Assembly (NCBI GenBank): GCA_963576475.1
Contig: OY754970.1
Location: 31,845,119-31,909,118 of the forward strand
From: Molanna angustata
Lineage: Eukaryota > Arthropoda > Insecta > Trichoptera > Molannidae
Direction of reading: 5' to 3'
Length of the DNA stretch: 64,000 nucleotides
The position numbers were made by a program, and so were the translations under genes. Below the pieces are notes generated by a model. It was not told the origin of the DNA. It made no database searches and saw only the letters and a program-made list of their open reading frames with translations. The first letter of the stretch is position 1; every line of letters starts with the position of its first letter. Shown here one piece after another: positions 33,526-44,061 of this stretch.

Positions 33526-34677
33526 TTGCCTAATTGTCAAAATTATTTTACTGTCACCAAAATGAATCATATTTTAGATGATTTAGAATATGATTCAAAT
33601 CTTTGTGAGGAATCAGATAACATTGAAATTTGCAAAACATTTGTAAACGATGAAAAATACTTTAAGTTCCTTTGTCTTAATATAGGGAGTTTACACAAAA
33701 ATTTTGATGAATGTGTAATTTTACTTCAATGTCTTAATTTTAACATAGATCTTTTAATCCTGACGGAATGTAGATTAAATGAATATAAAGAACCAAAACA
33801 CCTTATTGGTTATGATGTTTATGCAACTACGTCAAATCCATTACAGAATGATGGAGTAGTTGTCTATATAAGAAATAGTATCGACGTAAAAGTTAAAGAA
33901 GAGAATATATTTGGCTCAAATAGTTTATTACTAAATTTTGATAATTCCTTTAGTATACTAACAATATATAGGTCTCCATCCATCAGTAATATCTCCAACT
34001 TTTTGAGCACCTTAGAACCAATCTTGAAAAAGAATCAACATATTCGCACTTTCGTATTGACGGGTGACATAAATGTCAATATATTAGATAATACTCATAA
34101 CTCAACTCAAGTAGCAGATTACTTAAACCTTATGGCCTTATATGGAATGAAAATTTTAATCGATAAGCCTACACGCCAACAAAACTGCCTAGATCACATT
34201 ATGTGTAAAACAACGAAAGAAACACAAACACTTATCTATCAAAATACAATCACCGACCATTATTCCATACTATTCAGAATTAAAATAGACTCAGAAAAAA
34301 TTAAAAAGAATAAACAAACACTTTACAAAACAATAACAGACTATGACTTATTACATGACTCTATTGGAAATGAAGAATGGCACTCAACTCTTAATTCTAC
34401 TGACGTTAATGTAGCTGCTAACAGTTTCATAAAAACACTTCAAAGTCACATCAAAAAGAGTTCAAAAACAATTCAGATAAGGCAAAAAGATAGGAAAATC
34501 AAACCCTGGATTACCAAAGGACTGATTCAAAGTATAAACAAACGCAATAAACTCTATCAACGTTGCCTAAAAGAACCTCATGACACAACTTTACAAGCAC
34601 ATTATGTCAAATATAAAACACATGCCAACAGACAATTAACAACTGTAAGGAATTATACTATCGCAAAACACTTTTAG
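33526..34677 (+). CDS. LINE ORF2 N-terminal part: APE-type endonuclease (frameshifted)
   Basis: This frame encodes the apurinic-like endonuclease that nicks target DNA for target-primed reverse transcription. Catalytic-type residues are visible: Asn in LNIGSL (about 51-55), Glu in TECRL (80-84), Tyr in IYRSPS, Asp and Asn in LTGDINVNI (178-186), Asp in LDHI and Asp-His in TDHYSI (243-248). All expected blocks are present. The frame ends early: near 34640 it loses one base, so the linker moves to the frame that continues into the polymerase. The original start may be the ATG at 33562 (MNHIL) instead of 33526. No slippery heptamer is seen at the break, so this looks like a mutation and not programmed shifting. 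Confidence 0.85.
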   Translation: MPNCQNYFTVTKMNHILDDLEYDSNLCEESDNIEICKTFVNDEKYFKFLCLNIGSLHKNFDECVILLQCLNFNIDLLILTECRLNEYKEPKHLIGYDVYATTSNPLQNDGVVVYIRNSIDVKVKEENIFGSNSLLLNFDNSFSILTIYRSPSISNISNFLSTLEPILKKNQHIRTFVLTGDINVNILDNTHNSTQVADYLNLMALYGMKILIDKPTRQQNCLDHIMCKTTKETQTLIYQNTITDHYSILFRIKIDSEKIKKNKQTLYKTITDYDLLHDSIGNEEWHSTLNSTDVNVAANSFIKTLQSHIKKSSKTIQIRQKDRKIKPWITKGLIQSINKRNKLYQRCLKEPHDTTLQAHYVKYKTHANRQLTTVRNYTIAKHF

Positions 34678-34691
34678 AAAATAAATCAAAT

Positions 34692-36368
34692 GTGGGAACA
34701 ACATGGAAAATAATCAAGAATGTTCTAGACATTAATAATGACATTAAACCTTTTAATAAATTAAAAATTTTAAATGAAATTGTTGAGTTTCAAAATTTTC
34801 CAGAAAAAATATTAAATCATATCAACTCATATTTCTCTAATGTTGGTCCCAATTTAGCTAAAAATGTTCTCACAAAGAACCACACTTCAGAAGATAATCT
34901 TTTAAAAAATAGATCAACTAAACAAAGCAATGTATCATTCTATCTAACTCCAACTTCAAATAAAGAAATTGAGAGAATAATCAATATACTTAAACCAGGG
35001 GGTAATGGAGGTACGGATGGGATATGTTCTCAAATCTTTAAAAAATGTTCTAAATTCATAGTTAAACCAATAGTTCACATAATTAACCTAAGTTTTCGAA
35101 AGTGCGTTTTCCCTGACAATTGCAAACAAGCACTTATAATTCCTATATTCAAAGGGGGAGACATACTTGAGATCTCAAATTATCGCCCAATATCAATACT
35201 TAATAATCTGTCAAAAATTATAGAAACTGTTACAAAAACTAGATTATTAAATTATTTGGAAAATAACTGCATACTAAGCAAAATGCAATATGGTTTTCGA
35301 CCAAATCTCTCAACTTCAGACGCTATTCTTGACTTAACTAAAACAATTACTGAAAAGGTCGATAAAGGTGATAAAGCAATTGCTGTTTTTTTAGATTTGG
35401 CCAAAGCCTTCGACACTGTTTCACATAAACTGCTATTATGCAAGATGCGTGAAATTGGTGTTGAAGGTCAAATTTTAGATTGGTTTGCTAGTTATCTTTC
35501 CAAACGGACACAAAGGGTTAGAATTCAGGGACTTTTGAGTGATGAAGCCATCATTTCATGTGGTGTGCCACAAGGTAGTGTATTGGGTCCTCTACTATTC
35601 CTAATATTCATAAATGATCTCTGTGAAATGGAGACTGATGGTAAAATAATAACGTTTGCAGATGATACTGCCATTGTTTTTACTTCTAGATCATGGGAGC
35701 GAGTATATAGACTGAGTGAAAATGGATTAAAATCAGTAAAATATTGGCTTGATACTAATTTGTTATCTCTGAATATTTCTAAAACCAAATATATAACCTT
35801 TAGCATAAACAACTATGGTCAACCTAATATTCATCCCACTCTCAAAATACATACATGTAATAGCAGTATCCTTACAAGTCATTGTAATTGCAGTACTATT
35901 GAAAATACAAAATGCATTAAATATTTAGGTATTTTTATTGACAATAGGTTACGTTGGGAAGAGCAAATCAAATCACTATCTAGTAAATTGAGAAAGACAA
36001 TATACATTTATAGGGAACTGAGGAACCTTCTGGATAAAGATACTATGAAATCGGTCTATTATGCACTATGTCAGTCATCACTTTTGTATGGAATAGAAAA
36101 TTGGGGAGGTTGTGCGGCAACTATTATAGATACTCTAGAAAAGACACAAAAATCTATCATAAAAGTTATTTTAAAAAAACCAATGACATACCCATCTGAT
36201 GAGCTATTTCAGATTTATGGCGTGTTTGACATACGCCAATTGTATGTCAAAACTATCCTTAGCAAATTTCATAATAACAGAAAACATACTTCCAGATCTC
36301 AACAAACTGTTCTTACTAGATTTTCAGCATTTTCTAATTTCCAGGTCCCAACAAACTGTTCTTACTAG
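34692..36368 (+). CDS. LINE ORF2 C-terminal part: reverse transcriptase
   Basis: This carries the polymerase half of ORF2. Blocks in order: NYRPIS (163-168), FLDLAKAFD (233-241), GVPQGSVLGP (291-300) and the catalytic FADD (322-325), then the thumb and a C-terminal region. It would copy element RNA onto the nicked target. The listed start is a GTG within a continuous frame. The same frame is open upstream to about 34640 (KELYYRKTLLENKSN), where a one-base deletion separates it from the endonuclease frame. At its 3' end a 49-bp tandem duplication (36301-36398) throws it out of frame and gives a false stop at 36368; the original C-terminus continues in another frame to 36570. The copy is therefore broken twice, but otherwise well preserved. 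Confidence 0.9.
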   Translation: MGTTWKIIKNVLDINNDIKPFNKLKILNEIVEFQNFPEKILNHINSYFSNVGPNLAKNVLTKNHTSEDNLLKNRSTKQSNVSFYLTPTSNKEIERIINILKPGGNGGTDGICSQIFKKCSKFIVKPIVHIINLSFRKCVFPDNCKQALIIPIFKGGDILEISNYRPISILNNLSKIIETVTKTRLLNYLENNCILSKMQYGFRPNLSTSDAILDLTKTITEKVDKGDKAIAVFLDLAKAFDTVSHKLLLCKMREIGVEGQILDWFASYLSKRTQRVRIQGLLSDEAIISCGVPQGSVLGPLLFLIFINDLCEMETDGKIITFADDTAIVFTSRSWERVYRLSENGLKSVKYWLDTNLLSLNISKTKYITFSINNYGQPNIHPTLKIHTCNSSILTSHCNCSTIENTKCIKYLGIFIDNRLRWEEQIKSLSSKLRKTIYIYRELRNLLDKDTMKSVYYALCQSSLLYGIENWGGCAATIIDTLEKTQKSIIKVILKKPMTYPSDELFQIYGVFDIRQLYVKTILSKFHNNRKHTSRSQQTVLTRFSAFSNFQVPTNCSY

Positions 36369-36398
36369 ATTTTCAGCATTTTCTAATTTCCAGGTCCC
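36301..36398 (+). repeat. 49-bp tandem duplication in LINE ORF2
   Basis: AACAAACTGTTCTTACTAGA and the following 29 bases occur twice in a row with no difference (36301-36349 and 36350-36398). As 49 is not a multiple of three, it causes the frameshift at the ORF2 end. Confidence 0.95.
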
Positions 36399-36570
36399 AT
36401 TTATGAGAACAACTTTTGGCCAGCGCCATTATATCTTTATCGCACCAAAAATTTACAATACTTTAAATGAAAATTTAAAATGTATGGATAAACGATATAT
36501 ATTCAGAAAGGCCATACATAATTTAATACATGAACAACAGAGAAAATATTTTTATTCCTTCTTCCCTTGA
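36399..36570 (+). pseudogene. Displaced C-terminus of LINE ORF2
   Basis: After the duplication the frame that reads TTFGQRHYIFIAPKIYN and NLIHEQQRKYF up to a stop at 36570 continues the normal C-terminal region. It is out of frame with the polymerase only because of the duplication. Confidence 0.8.
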
Positions 36571-37114
36571 CCATATTCGCATGTACATGCGTACATGTGG
36601 GCATGTGTATGTATGTATCCATGGCTGCGTGTGTGTACGTACCTACATGTAAATAAGTGTGTATATATATATGTGTCACTGGTGGGTGTGTCATTGGTCT
36701 ATGATATATTGTGTCATTGGTATATATATATATTATTTTTCTATGTGTTGTATTTTGTTTTTTATTTTCTTGTCAAACAATATATTTTAAATACACTGAT
36801 TTTACGTGTCATTTTTATGGAAGTGTATTATTATAATTTTTTTTCTCATATTGTTATTATTGTTTTTTTTGCTTATTGATGATGTTGTTGTTTTGATGTG
36901 TGCATATGTATGTGCATGTGTGTATGTGTATATGTGCATATATGCATGTATATATGTATAATGTATATTATTGTATTTTACTGAATAGCCTCACCTTAAG
37001 ACAGGTTTAGGTGAGGTTATGATGAATAAAAAGAGAGAGGAGGAATTTATTATGTATTATGTTTTGTTGACTTTTTAGTTTCTTTTCTTTCTTTTTTGTA
37101 CTTGTATTTTTACT
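36571..37114 (+). mobile_element. LINE 3' UTR
   Basis: A T/G-rich region with TGTATG and TATATG repeats and no coding. It leads into AAAT repeats at about 37115 and is read as the 3' UTR of the LINE. Confidence 0.6.
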
Positions 37115-37164
37115 GTATTAATAAATAAATAAAATAAATAAATAAATAAATAAATAAATAGATG

Positions 37165-37202
<38 letters not shown>

Positions 37203-37440
37203 AAAATAAATAAAAAAATAAATAAATTTACTAATTAATTATTAAAAAATATATTAAAAATAAATATGAAATAAATAAATTATTCAAAAATAAATAAATA
37301 AATAAGTCAATGAATAAATAAATACCTAAATTATTAAAATGAATAAATAAATAAATAAAACAATAAATAAATTAATTAATTAATTATAAATGAATTGTTT
37401 AATAATTAAATAAATCAATAAGCAAATAAATACATATATA
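37115..37440. repeat. (AAAT)n and (GATA)n microsatellite
   Basis: AAATAAAT repeats with a GATAGATA run at about 37162-37202, at the 3' side of the LINE and probably grown from its tail. Confidence 0.8.
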
Positions 37441-37456
37441 AATAAATACATATATA

Positions 37457-37560
37457 TGTCTCGACCGATTTCGTTCACCTATAGCACAAGCATTTATGCT
37501 TATTTTAGGGAACGTAGGAAGATGTATATGTACTTGTTTAACAAGGACATATTCATTTTT
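37457..37560 (+). mobile_element. SINE body without head
   Basis: The sequence from CTCGACCGATTTCGTTCAC through GTTTAACAAGGACATATTCA matches the minus strand of 61618-61730 with few changes. The tRNA-like head present at 61713-61790 is missing here, so this copy is 5'-truncated. Confidence 0.8.
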
Positions 37561-38011
37561 ATTAAAAAAAAAATAAGTAAATTAATTAATTAATGAAAAT
37601 GAAAAATAAATAAGTAATAAATATGATATATGAATAAATGAATAAATAAAATATAAAATTATTTTCATGTTAAACTTAAGGCTATAAAATAAAAGGGAGG
37701 GGAAACGTTATTTTAATATACCCACTTAGTATGAGAAATATTCCGATAACACACAGTAGGTAGGTAGGAAATATTAATTCTTTTTATTCCATGTTCTGTG
37801 GTCACATTTAAATGTTATTTTGGTATTTACGGCGCATGCGCAGTTGATTAAATTCAAATATAAGAACATTTTAAAGGAAAATACATACATATTTGTATAC
37901 CTACCTACTGTGAAACAATATAAATGGTAGGTACTTACACAATAATTTCATTTATAAAATTGACTTGCAATACATGAAGAGAAAACTGTGTTCCTTGATG
38001 AAAACATGATA
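37561..38011. other. AT-rich DNA, nothing recognised
   Basis: AAAT repeats continue to about 37650; after that nothing supported. Confidence 0.4.
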
Positions 38012-39360
38012 TCTATATTATAAATTTGAATGTTTGTATGTACCTGTGTACCATATATACATGTGTTGAATGTGCTCCTAAACCGTTCATCCGATTGCTA
38101 TGAAACTTTGGTGAATTGTCGAGAGTATACCAGGGATGGTTTCTGGATCAAAAAAATGTTTCTTCTTCTTCATCGGGTATTAGGTCATTTTACCTATGAA
38201 GGTGGCCTATCCTGGGAACCGTTCATCCGATTGCAATGAAACCTTGATGAATTATTGAGCGTATGCCCTGGATGGTTTCTAGATTAAAAAGAATTTCTTC
38301 TTCTTCTTCTTCATCGGGTAATAGGTCATTTTACTTATGAAGGTGGACTATCCTGGGAGAAGGTTCAATTTTCCTTCCATCTCTTCGCAGGTTTCTGGAT
38401 TTAATCTTTTATCTTCTTCTTCTTCGTTATATTTTCTTAACTTACTGAAGGGACGGGAGGTACTGAAGGGACGGGAGGTACTGAAGGGACGGGAGGTACT
38501 GAAGGGACGGGAGGTACTGAAGGGACGGGAGGTACTGAAGGGACGGGAGGTACTGAAGGGACGGGAGGTACTGAAGGGACGGGAGGTACTGAAGGGACGG
38601 GAGGTACTGAAGGGACGGGAGGTACTGAAGGGACGGGAGGTACTGAAGGGACGGGAGGTACTGAAGGGACGGGAGGTACTGAAGGGACGGGAGGTACTGA
38701 AGGGACGGGAGGTACTGAAGGGACGGGAGGTACTGAAGGGACGGGAGGTACTGAAGGGACGGGAGGTACTGAAGGGACGGGAGGTACTGAAGGGACGGGA
38801 GGTACTGAAGGGACGGGAGGTACTGAAGGGACGGGAGGTTCTGAAGGGACGGGAGGTAATGAAGGGACGGGAGATAATGAAGGGTAGGGACGGGAGGTAA
38901 TGAAGGGAAGGGACGGGAGGTAATGAAGGGAAGGGACGGGAGGTACTGAAGGGACGAGAGGTACTGAAGGGACGGGTGGTACTGAAGGGTCTGAAGGGAC
39001 GGGAGGTACTGAAAGGACGGGTGGTACTGAAAGGACGGGAGGTACTGAAGGGTCTGAAGTGACGGGTGGTAATGAAGGACCATATTTAATTATACAAGCA
39101 ATACGAAGTTTGCCGGGGGTTCACTATTTATATTAAATTATAAATTTCATAGGTATTGCAGAGAATTTAAGCAAATAACATGCAATAATGAAATATTTGT
39201 AAGCACACGCTTGCAGGTGCCGCAATAGAACAAAATTTTAAAATATATAGGTGTACGCAATGGCTTTGACAAAAAAACCTCATTAAAATTCAAAAGTATT
39301 AATTCCAAATATTCTTTTTAATGAATTGCGGTCGAATTTTGACCACTGGGCGATCACTAG
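38012..39360 (+). mobile_element. Helitron-like non-autonomous element carrying a minisatellite
   Basis: Starts TCTATATTATAAATTTG after an A and ends GGGCGATCACTAG before a T. TC...CTAG ends and insertion between A and T are Helitron features. A GTCGAA/TTGAC hairpin lies about 15 bp before the CTAG end. The inside holds a 115-125-bp tandem module (TTTCTGGATTTAA, TTCTTCTTCTTC, GGTCATTTTACCTATGAAGG) and an 18-bp minisatellite, both also found in the Helitron group at 45.2-53.6 kb. There is no Rep/helicase gene. Confidence 0.6.
38448..39078. repeat. 18-bp minisatellite (ACTGAAGGGACGGGAGGT)n
   Basis: About 23 almost identical 18-bp units followed by about 12 degenerate ones. The unit has no stop in one frame of each strand, giving LKGREV repeats on plus and YLPSLQ repeats on minus (open frames of 187 and 213 codons). 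These frames are repeat artefacts; no gene is implied. Confidence 0.9.
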
Positions 39361-40094
39361 TTTATATTATTTGTTGATTTTCAAGAACAAAATTGTCTTG
39401 CAAAATCTCAAACTGGGCAGGAAATCTTTGTGACCGTGCGCTATCCTTCAAACCGACTATAAATCTCCAACAAAGAACCTAGATTGTTTACTTTACCCAA
39501 GTTGTATGCATATTTTTATGTGGGCACTTATTTAGTACAGACAAAACAATCTGCATCAGGCAATTTCTTGCGAACACCAAATCGAGTTGACGATGACTAA
39601 CCAGAGCATGTAAAGACTTTTTCAGCGACTATGAGCTTTAACAAATGACGCAATAAATACTTATACTTTATGGCCTTCCTTTTAAATTTGAAATGTTTTG
39701 GAAGATAAAAAGAAACAAACAATGAAGAGATTTATTCGATTGTCAAAAAAATAACTCGAGACATTCACACAGCGGTGATGACAGCAGACGAAATATTTTA
39801 CAGAAAATATTCGAATTTGGAAGAGCAGTACGGGGAAAATATAAACAATTTGCAATCTCAGCCAATTTTTCAAAATTACACAATTATTGTAAATGAGATT
39901 ATGAAAAATATCGTATTTTTTTGAACCCTGTACGAATCGAGATTTATTTCCAAAACCCAATTACTTCCAACTTACCAGGGATTCCAGCCCTGAAAAGCCC
40001 TGATTGCGTTAAAAATGTGTTTTTTAAGAAATCTCTCCTCTGCTGAAAATCTAATCAGTATTCAAAATAGTAGATACATACATACGGCATATCC
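39361..40094. other. Nothing recognised
   Basis: A 92-codon minus frame (39682-39960) shows no recognised motif and is not called. Confidence 0.4.
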
Positions 40095-40210
40095 TACGAT
40101 GTGATGTAACCAGCGACAGGTGTGCATTACTTTATAAAACAAAGCACGACACCCGAAAACAATGATAATATAAAAGAGTGGAAGCACTATTCTAATACGG
40201 TGCCTCGCAG
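40095..40210 (-). repeat. Fragment of the SINE-like repeat at 632-930
   Basis: The minus strand reads GAGGCACCGTATTAGAATAG, then GTGCTTCCACTCTTTTATAT and further on CACACCTGTCGCTGGTTA, in the same order as 632-885 but with the middle deleted. Confidence 0.6.
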
Positions 40211-41284
40211 CCTATTATTATTTTAGATAACTATTTAGTATTGGCAAAATTGTATTTGTTTGAATGCTACGAGGTTTGGACATTTTTAAAATGTGAACGA
40301 AAAGTGATAGTATTTGAAATCCATTTTTTTCATTACATGGAAAAAGTAATTAAAAATCACCTCTTAACTGGAAAAACGAATTATTTGGAAGAAATTGCCA
40401 CCTGCAGAGAATGCAAAAGGGTATTTGTTTTTATCAAATTCGTCAACTGCCCGTTTAACGAAATTTCCAGCCTTAGTACCGACTGCCTATAACTGCTGCA
40501 AGTTCGACTCCGAAAAGTCACAGGTGTACAAAAGATAATTTAAATCATATCTATAGCCCTAAAATGTGTCAATCACGAAAAAAGTATATTAAATTATATT
40601 TTATGTTTTAAATACTAAATCCGAAATCTGGCTCTGGTTTGACTTTGATCTTAAAAAAAGTGTGTATATTTGTAAATATTATGAAAATGTTTTTTGATGA
40701 ATATTGAACAGAGCAGAACAAAGTGAATTTTCCGTTTTGAAGTGATACATTAAAGTCCAGATATTGTCTGATGCGATTGAATATGTCTTGATTATTTGTA
40801 TAGGCACTGATATCTACATATATAATAGAGTCTCGTGGAATTTGTCAAATTCCACCAAAAATAACTTAACAGCAATGCCATGCCATGAAGCCGTTGGTGG
40901 TGGGAGTATCAGTGAGAGAAAATATGCGAAAACAAATGAAAATGTTGGAGTTGATTGATAAACTAAGCTAAAAGGTATTTGAACTCGGTCCCAGAATAAA
41001 ATCGTATATTTCACTGAAGATTGAGTTAGATATAAATTTAATGTATTAACAAGATGTCTGAGCCAAGATATACATGTACCTACATTGATTTACAAACACC
41101 TTGGAAATTGACCGATCTATTTGTTTACAAATAATAGACACAATAAAACCAAATACTTTTCATGATATACGCAATTAAAAAGATCGTCTACAACAAAATC
41201 TATTTCCTGTAGCAGCAACGCGTATTATTATAGACCGATAAAAATCTACTTTTTTAATATGTTATGTCTGATAGATGTCACTTA
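40211..41284. other. Nothing recognised
   Basis: Short open frames (83, 64 and 66 codons) lack recognisable features. Confidence 0.4.
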
Positions 41285-41289
41285 AGGGG

Positions 41290-41985
41290 GGGACTGCTGC
41301 CAACGTACCTATTTTTCAATTTGATATACCATCATTATTTCTTATCAAATCGTTTAAAAAAAAAAATTTAGATAATTTGGGTATTGATAAAGAAAAATAA
41401 ATCTTTACTTTTTGATAATGTTCTGTATAAATTCTTGTAGAAAAATAATTGCATACCCCAATTTTCAAAGTTTATCTTATATTTTTAATAAAATATAAGG
41501 CGTAGTTCAACATATTTTTTTAAATTAAAGAACACAAAAATATCTAGAAAAATATGATGTTACGTTGCATTAATGCCTCAGGTTTAGTAAATAAACCTAA
41601 AAAAACATTTATTTTCCATCCAGCGCCATTGCGAAATAAAAGTTTTTTTTTTTTGTTTATTAACTTAACCTGATGGCATTAATGCAACGTTACATCGAAT
41701 TTTTCCAGATATTTTGATCTTATTTAATTTATAAAAATATAATGCTCTATACCTTATATGTTTTTTAGAAATTTAAGGTAAATATAAAAAATCGCGGTAA
41801 TCTTATTATTTTCCTACAAGAATGTTTTATACAGAAAATAATTAAAAAGTTAAGGTAAGTATATTTTTCTTTATTGATATCCAAACTAACTCGGTTATTT
41901 TTTTCAAAATGATTCGTTTTGTAGTAATGATGCAAATTCAAATTGAAACGATTGGGTTGTGGCCAACACTAAACTCTCCACACCA
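41290..41985. repeat. Long inverted repeat (hairpin) with ~300-bp arms
   Basis: Matching blocks include GTTACGTTGCATTAATGCC with GGCATTAATGCAACGTTAC and ATTCTTGTAGAAAAATAA with TTATTTTCCTACAAGAAT. The centre is at about 41635. Confidence 0.8.
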
Positions 41986-41999
41986 CAAATATTGACAAT

Positions 42000-43560
42000 G
42001 AAATATTTTATTCATTCTAAATTTTACTACCAGGAATATAAATTTTCTAACGATAGTATATTTTCATGTTAAGATAGACAAACTATTAATGCAGTATGGT
42101 GTAGAATTCTAATGTTGTATGAAATATTTTAATAATAGCAGATAAATTTTGTTTTAAAGGACGCGAAAGCATTTTCAAAATTTTGACACGTGATATCATA
42201 TGAAGATTTTTTTTGTTATTTATGGAAAGCTAATCAGTTCTATGTTCAAGCTCTTTACATTATAACATGAAATCAAATTACTGAACTTTTCCATACATAG
42301 AAATTTATCTAATTACATTTTTATTCATACTAAATGTTACTACCAGGAATATAAATTTCCTTCCGATAGTATATTTTTATGTTAAGATAAACAAACTATT
42401 AATGCATTATAGTGAAGAATGCTTATGTTGTATGAAATATTTTTAAAAAAGCAGATAAATTTTGTTTTAAAGAACGCGAGAGCATTTTCAAAATTTTGAC
42501 ACGTGATATCATATGAAGATTTTTTTTGTTATTTATGGAAAGCTAATCAGTTCTATGTTCAAGCTCTTTACATTATAACATGAAATCAAATTACTGAACT
42601 TTTCCATACATAGAAATTTATCTAATTACATTTTTATTCATACTAAATGTTACTACCAGGAATATAAATTTTCTTCCGATAGTATATTTTTATGTTAAGA
42701 TAAACAAACTATTAATGCGGTTTAGTGAAGAATGCTTATGTTGTATGAAATATTTTAAAAAAAGCAGATAAATTTTGTTTTAAAGAACGCGAGAGCATTT
42801 TCAAAATTTTGACACGTGATATCATATGAAGATTTTTTTTGTTATTTATGGAAAGCTAATCAGTTCTATGTTCAAGCTCTTTACATTATAACATGAAATC
42901 AAATTACTGAACGTTTCCATACATAGAAATTTATCTAATTACATTTATATTCATACTAAATGTTACTATCAGGAATATAAATTTTCTTCCGATAGTATAT
43001 TTTTATGTTAAGATAGACAAACTATTAATGCAGTATAGTGAAGACTGCTTATGTTGTATGAAATATTTTAAAAAAAGCAGATAAATTTTGTTTCAAAGAG
43101 CGTTAGAGCATTTTGACAATGTTGACACGTGATATCATATGAAGAAATTTTATGATATCTATGAAAAGCTAATCAGTTCTAAGTTCAAGCTATTAATATT
43201 CTTATATCAATATGAAATCAATGAACTGAACATTGCCAAATATAAAAATATTCTCTTGTTACATATAAGTTTCATACAAATATCCATTAAATAAAATATA
43301 TTTTTTGAAACCGTTGAATATTTTTCTTTAACATTGACCAACTTTGAATACAATTTTATGAAGATTCTTGGTGTTGTATAAATAGTTGAAACCAAATTAA
43401 AATATCTCTAATTTACAGGTCGTTAGAGCATTTTTTCAGTTTTAATAGATGAAATCATAAAGAAACATTGGGAAAAAATGAACCGTTGTCTATGGAAAAC
43501 TAATCAGCTCTAAGTTTATGGAAACACATGTGATATCAATATGAAGTCAATCGGACTTAT
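42000..43560. repeat. 313-bp tandem array
   Basis: The anchor GAAAGCTAATCAGTTCTA lies at exact 313-bp steps for four copies (42226, 42539, 42852, 43165), with a diverged fifth about 331 bp on and a shortened sixth after about 145 bp. Copies 2 and 3 are almost identical and the outer ones are more diverged. Confidence 0.85.
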
Positions 43561-44061
43561 AGTTTGGGCTGCAGAGAGGACACAAAAAAAAACAACGTAA
43601 ATGATGAATTCATAGAGAAGAAATCAAAAGTTGTCTATGGAAAACTAATCAGCTCTAGGTCTTTGCACTTTACACATATGATGTTAATATGAAGTCGATC
43701 GGACTTATAGTTTGGGCTGTAGACAGGACACAAAAAAGATAAATGCTACGGCGTACGGCGTACGGCGTATACGCCATACACACAAACACATCACGACGAA
43801 ACTCATAGTGTGCATTCTCTACATGATACCCATTGAGAAATTGATGTAAAAAAAATACGCTTAAATTATGCGAAATCATGACTCTCCTCTATTCCATAGT
43901 GTGGAGAGTAAAAATAGGTACGTTGGTAGCAGTCACCCTCTTACAAATTATCGGAAATTATCCTCACTTGCTTTTTTATGTCACTAATTTATATGTGATT
44001 GATGTAACATATAAGTACATATTTTTAAAGATGTTAATCTTTATAAGAGATTTTAATGTTT

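Larger units (their letters stand above)
41285..43943. mobile_element. Large inverted-repeat element (2.66 kb)
   Basis: The left end GGGACTGCTGCCAACGTACC (41288) is matched, inverted, by GGTACGTTGGTAGCAGTCACC near the right end (43917-43937). TTA lies at 41282-41284 and at 43941-43943, consistent with a TWA duplication (PIF/Harbinger-like), but the superfamily is tentative. Inside are a long hairpin (41290-41985) and a 313-bp tandem array (42000-43560). No transposase is visible. Confidence 0.55.

Noticed and set aside
34640..34680. Programmed -1 frameshift site
   Set aside because: No X XXY YYZ heptamer in the correct frame and no obvious downstream stem. A one-base deletion is simpler.
37115..37440. 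CRISPR-like or regulatory direct repeats
   Set aside because: These are simple AAAT and GATA microsatellites without spacers of regular length. CRISPR is not expected in an insect genome.
38337..39083. Long open frames (187 and 213 codons) that look like repeat proteins
   Set aside because: They are the two strands of an 18-bp minisatellite. Both strands are open only because the unit lacks stops, and there is no start context or domain.
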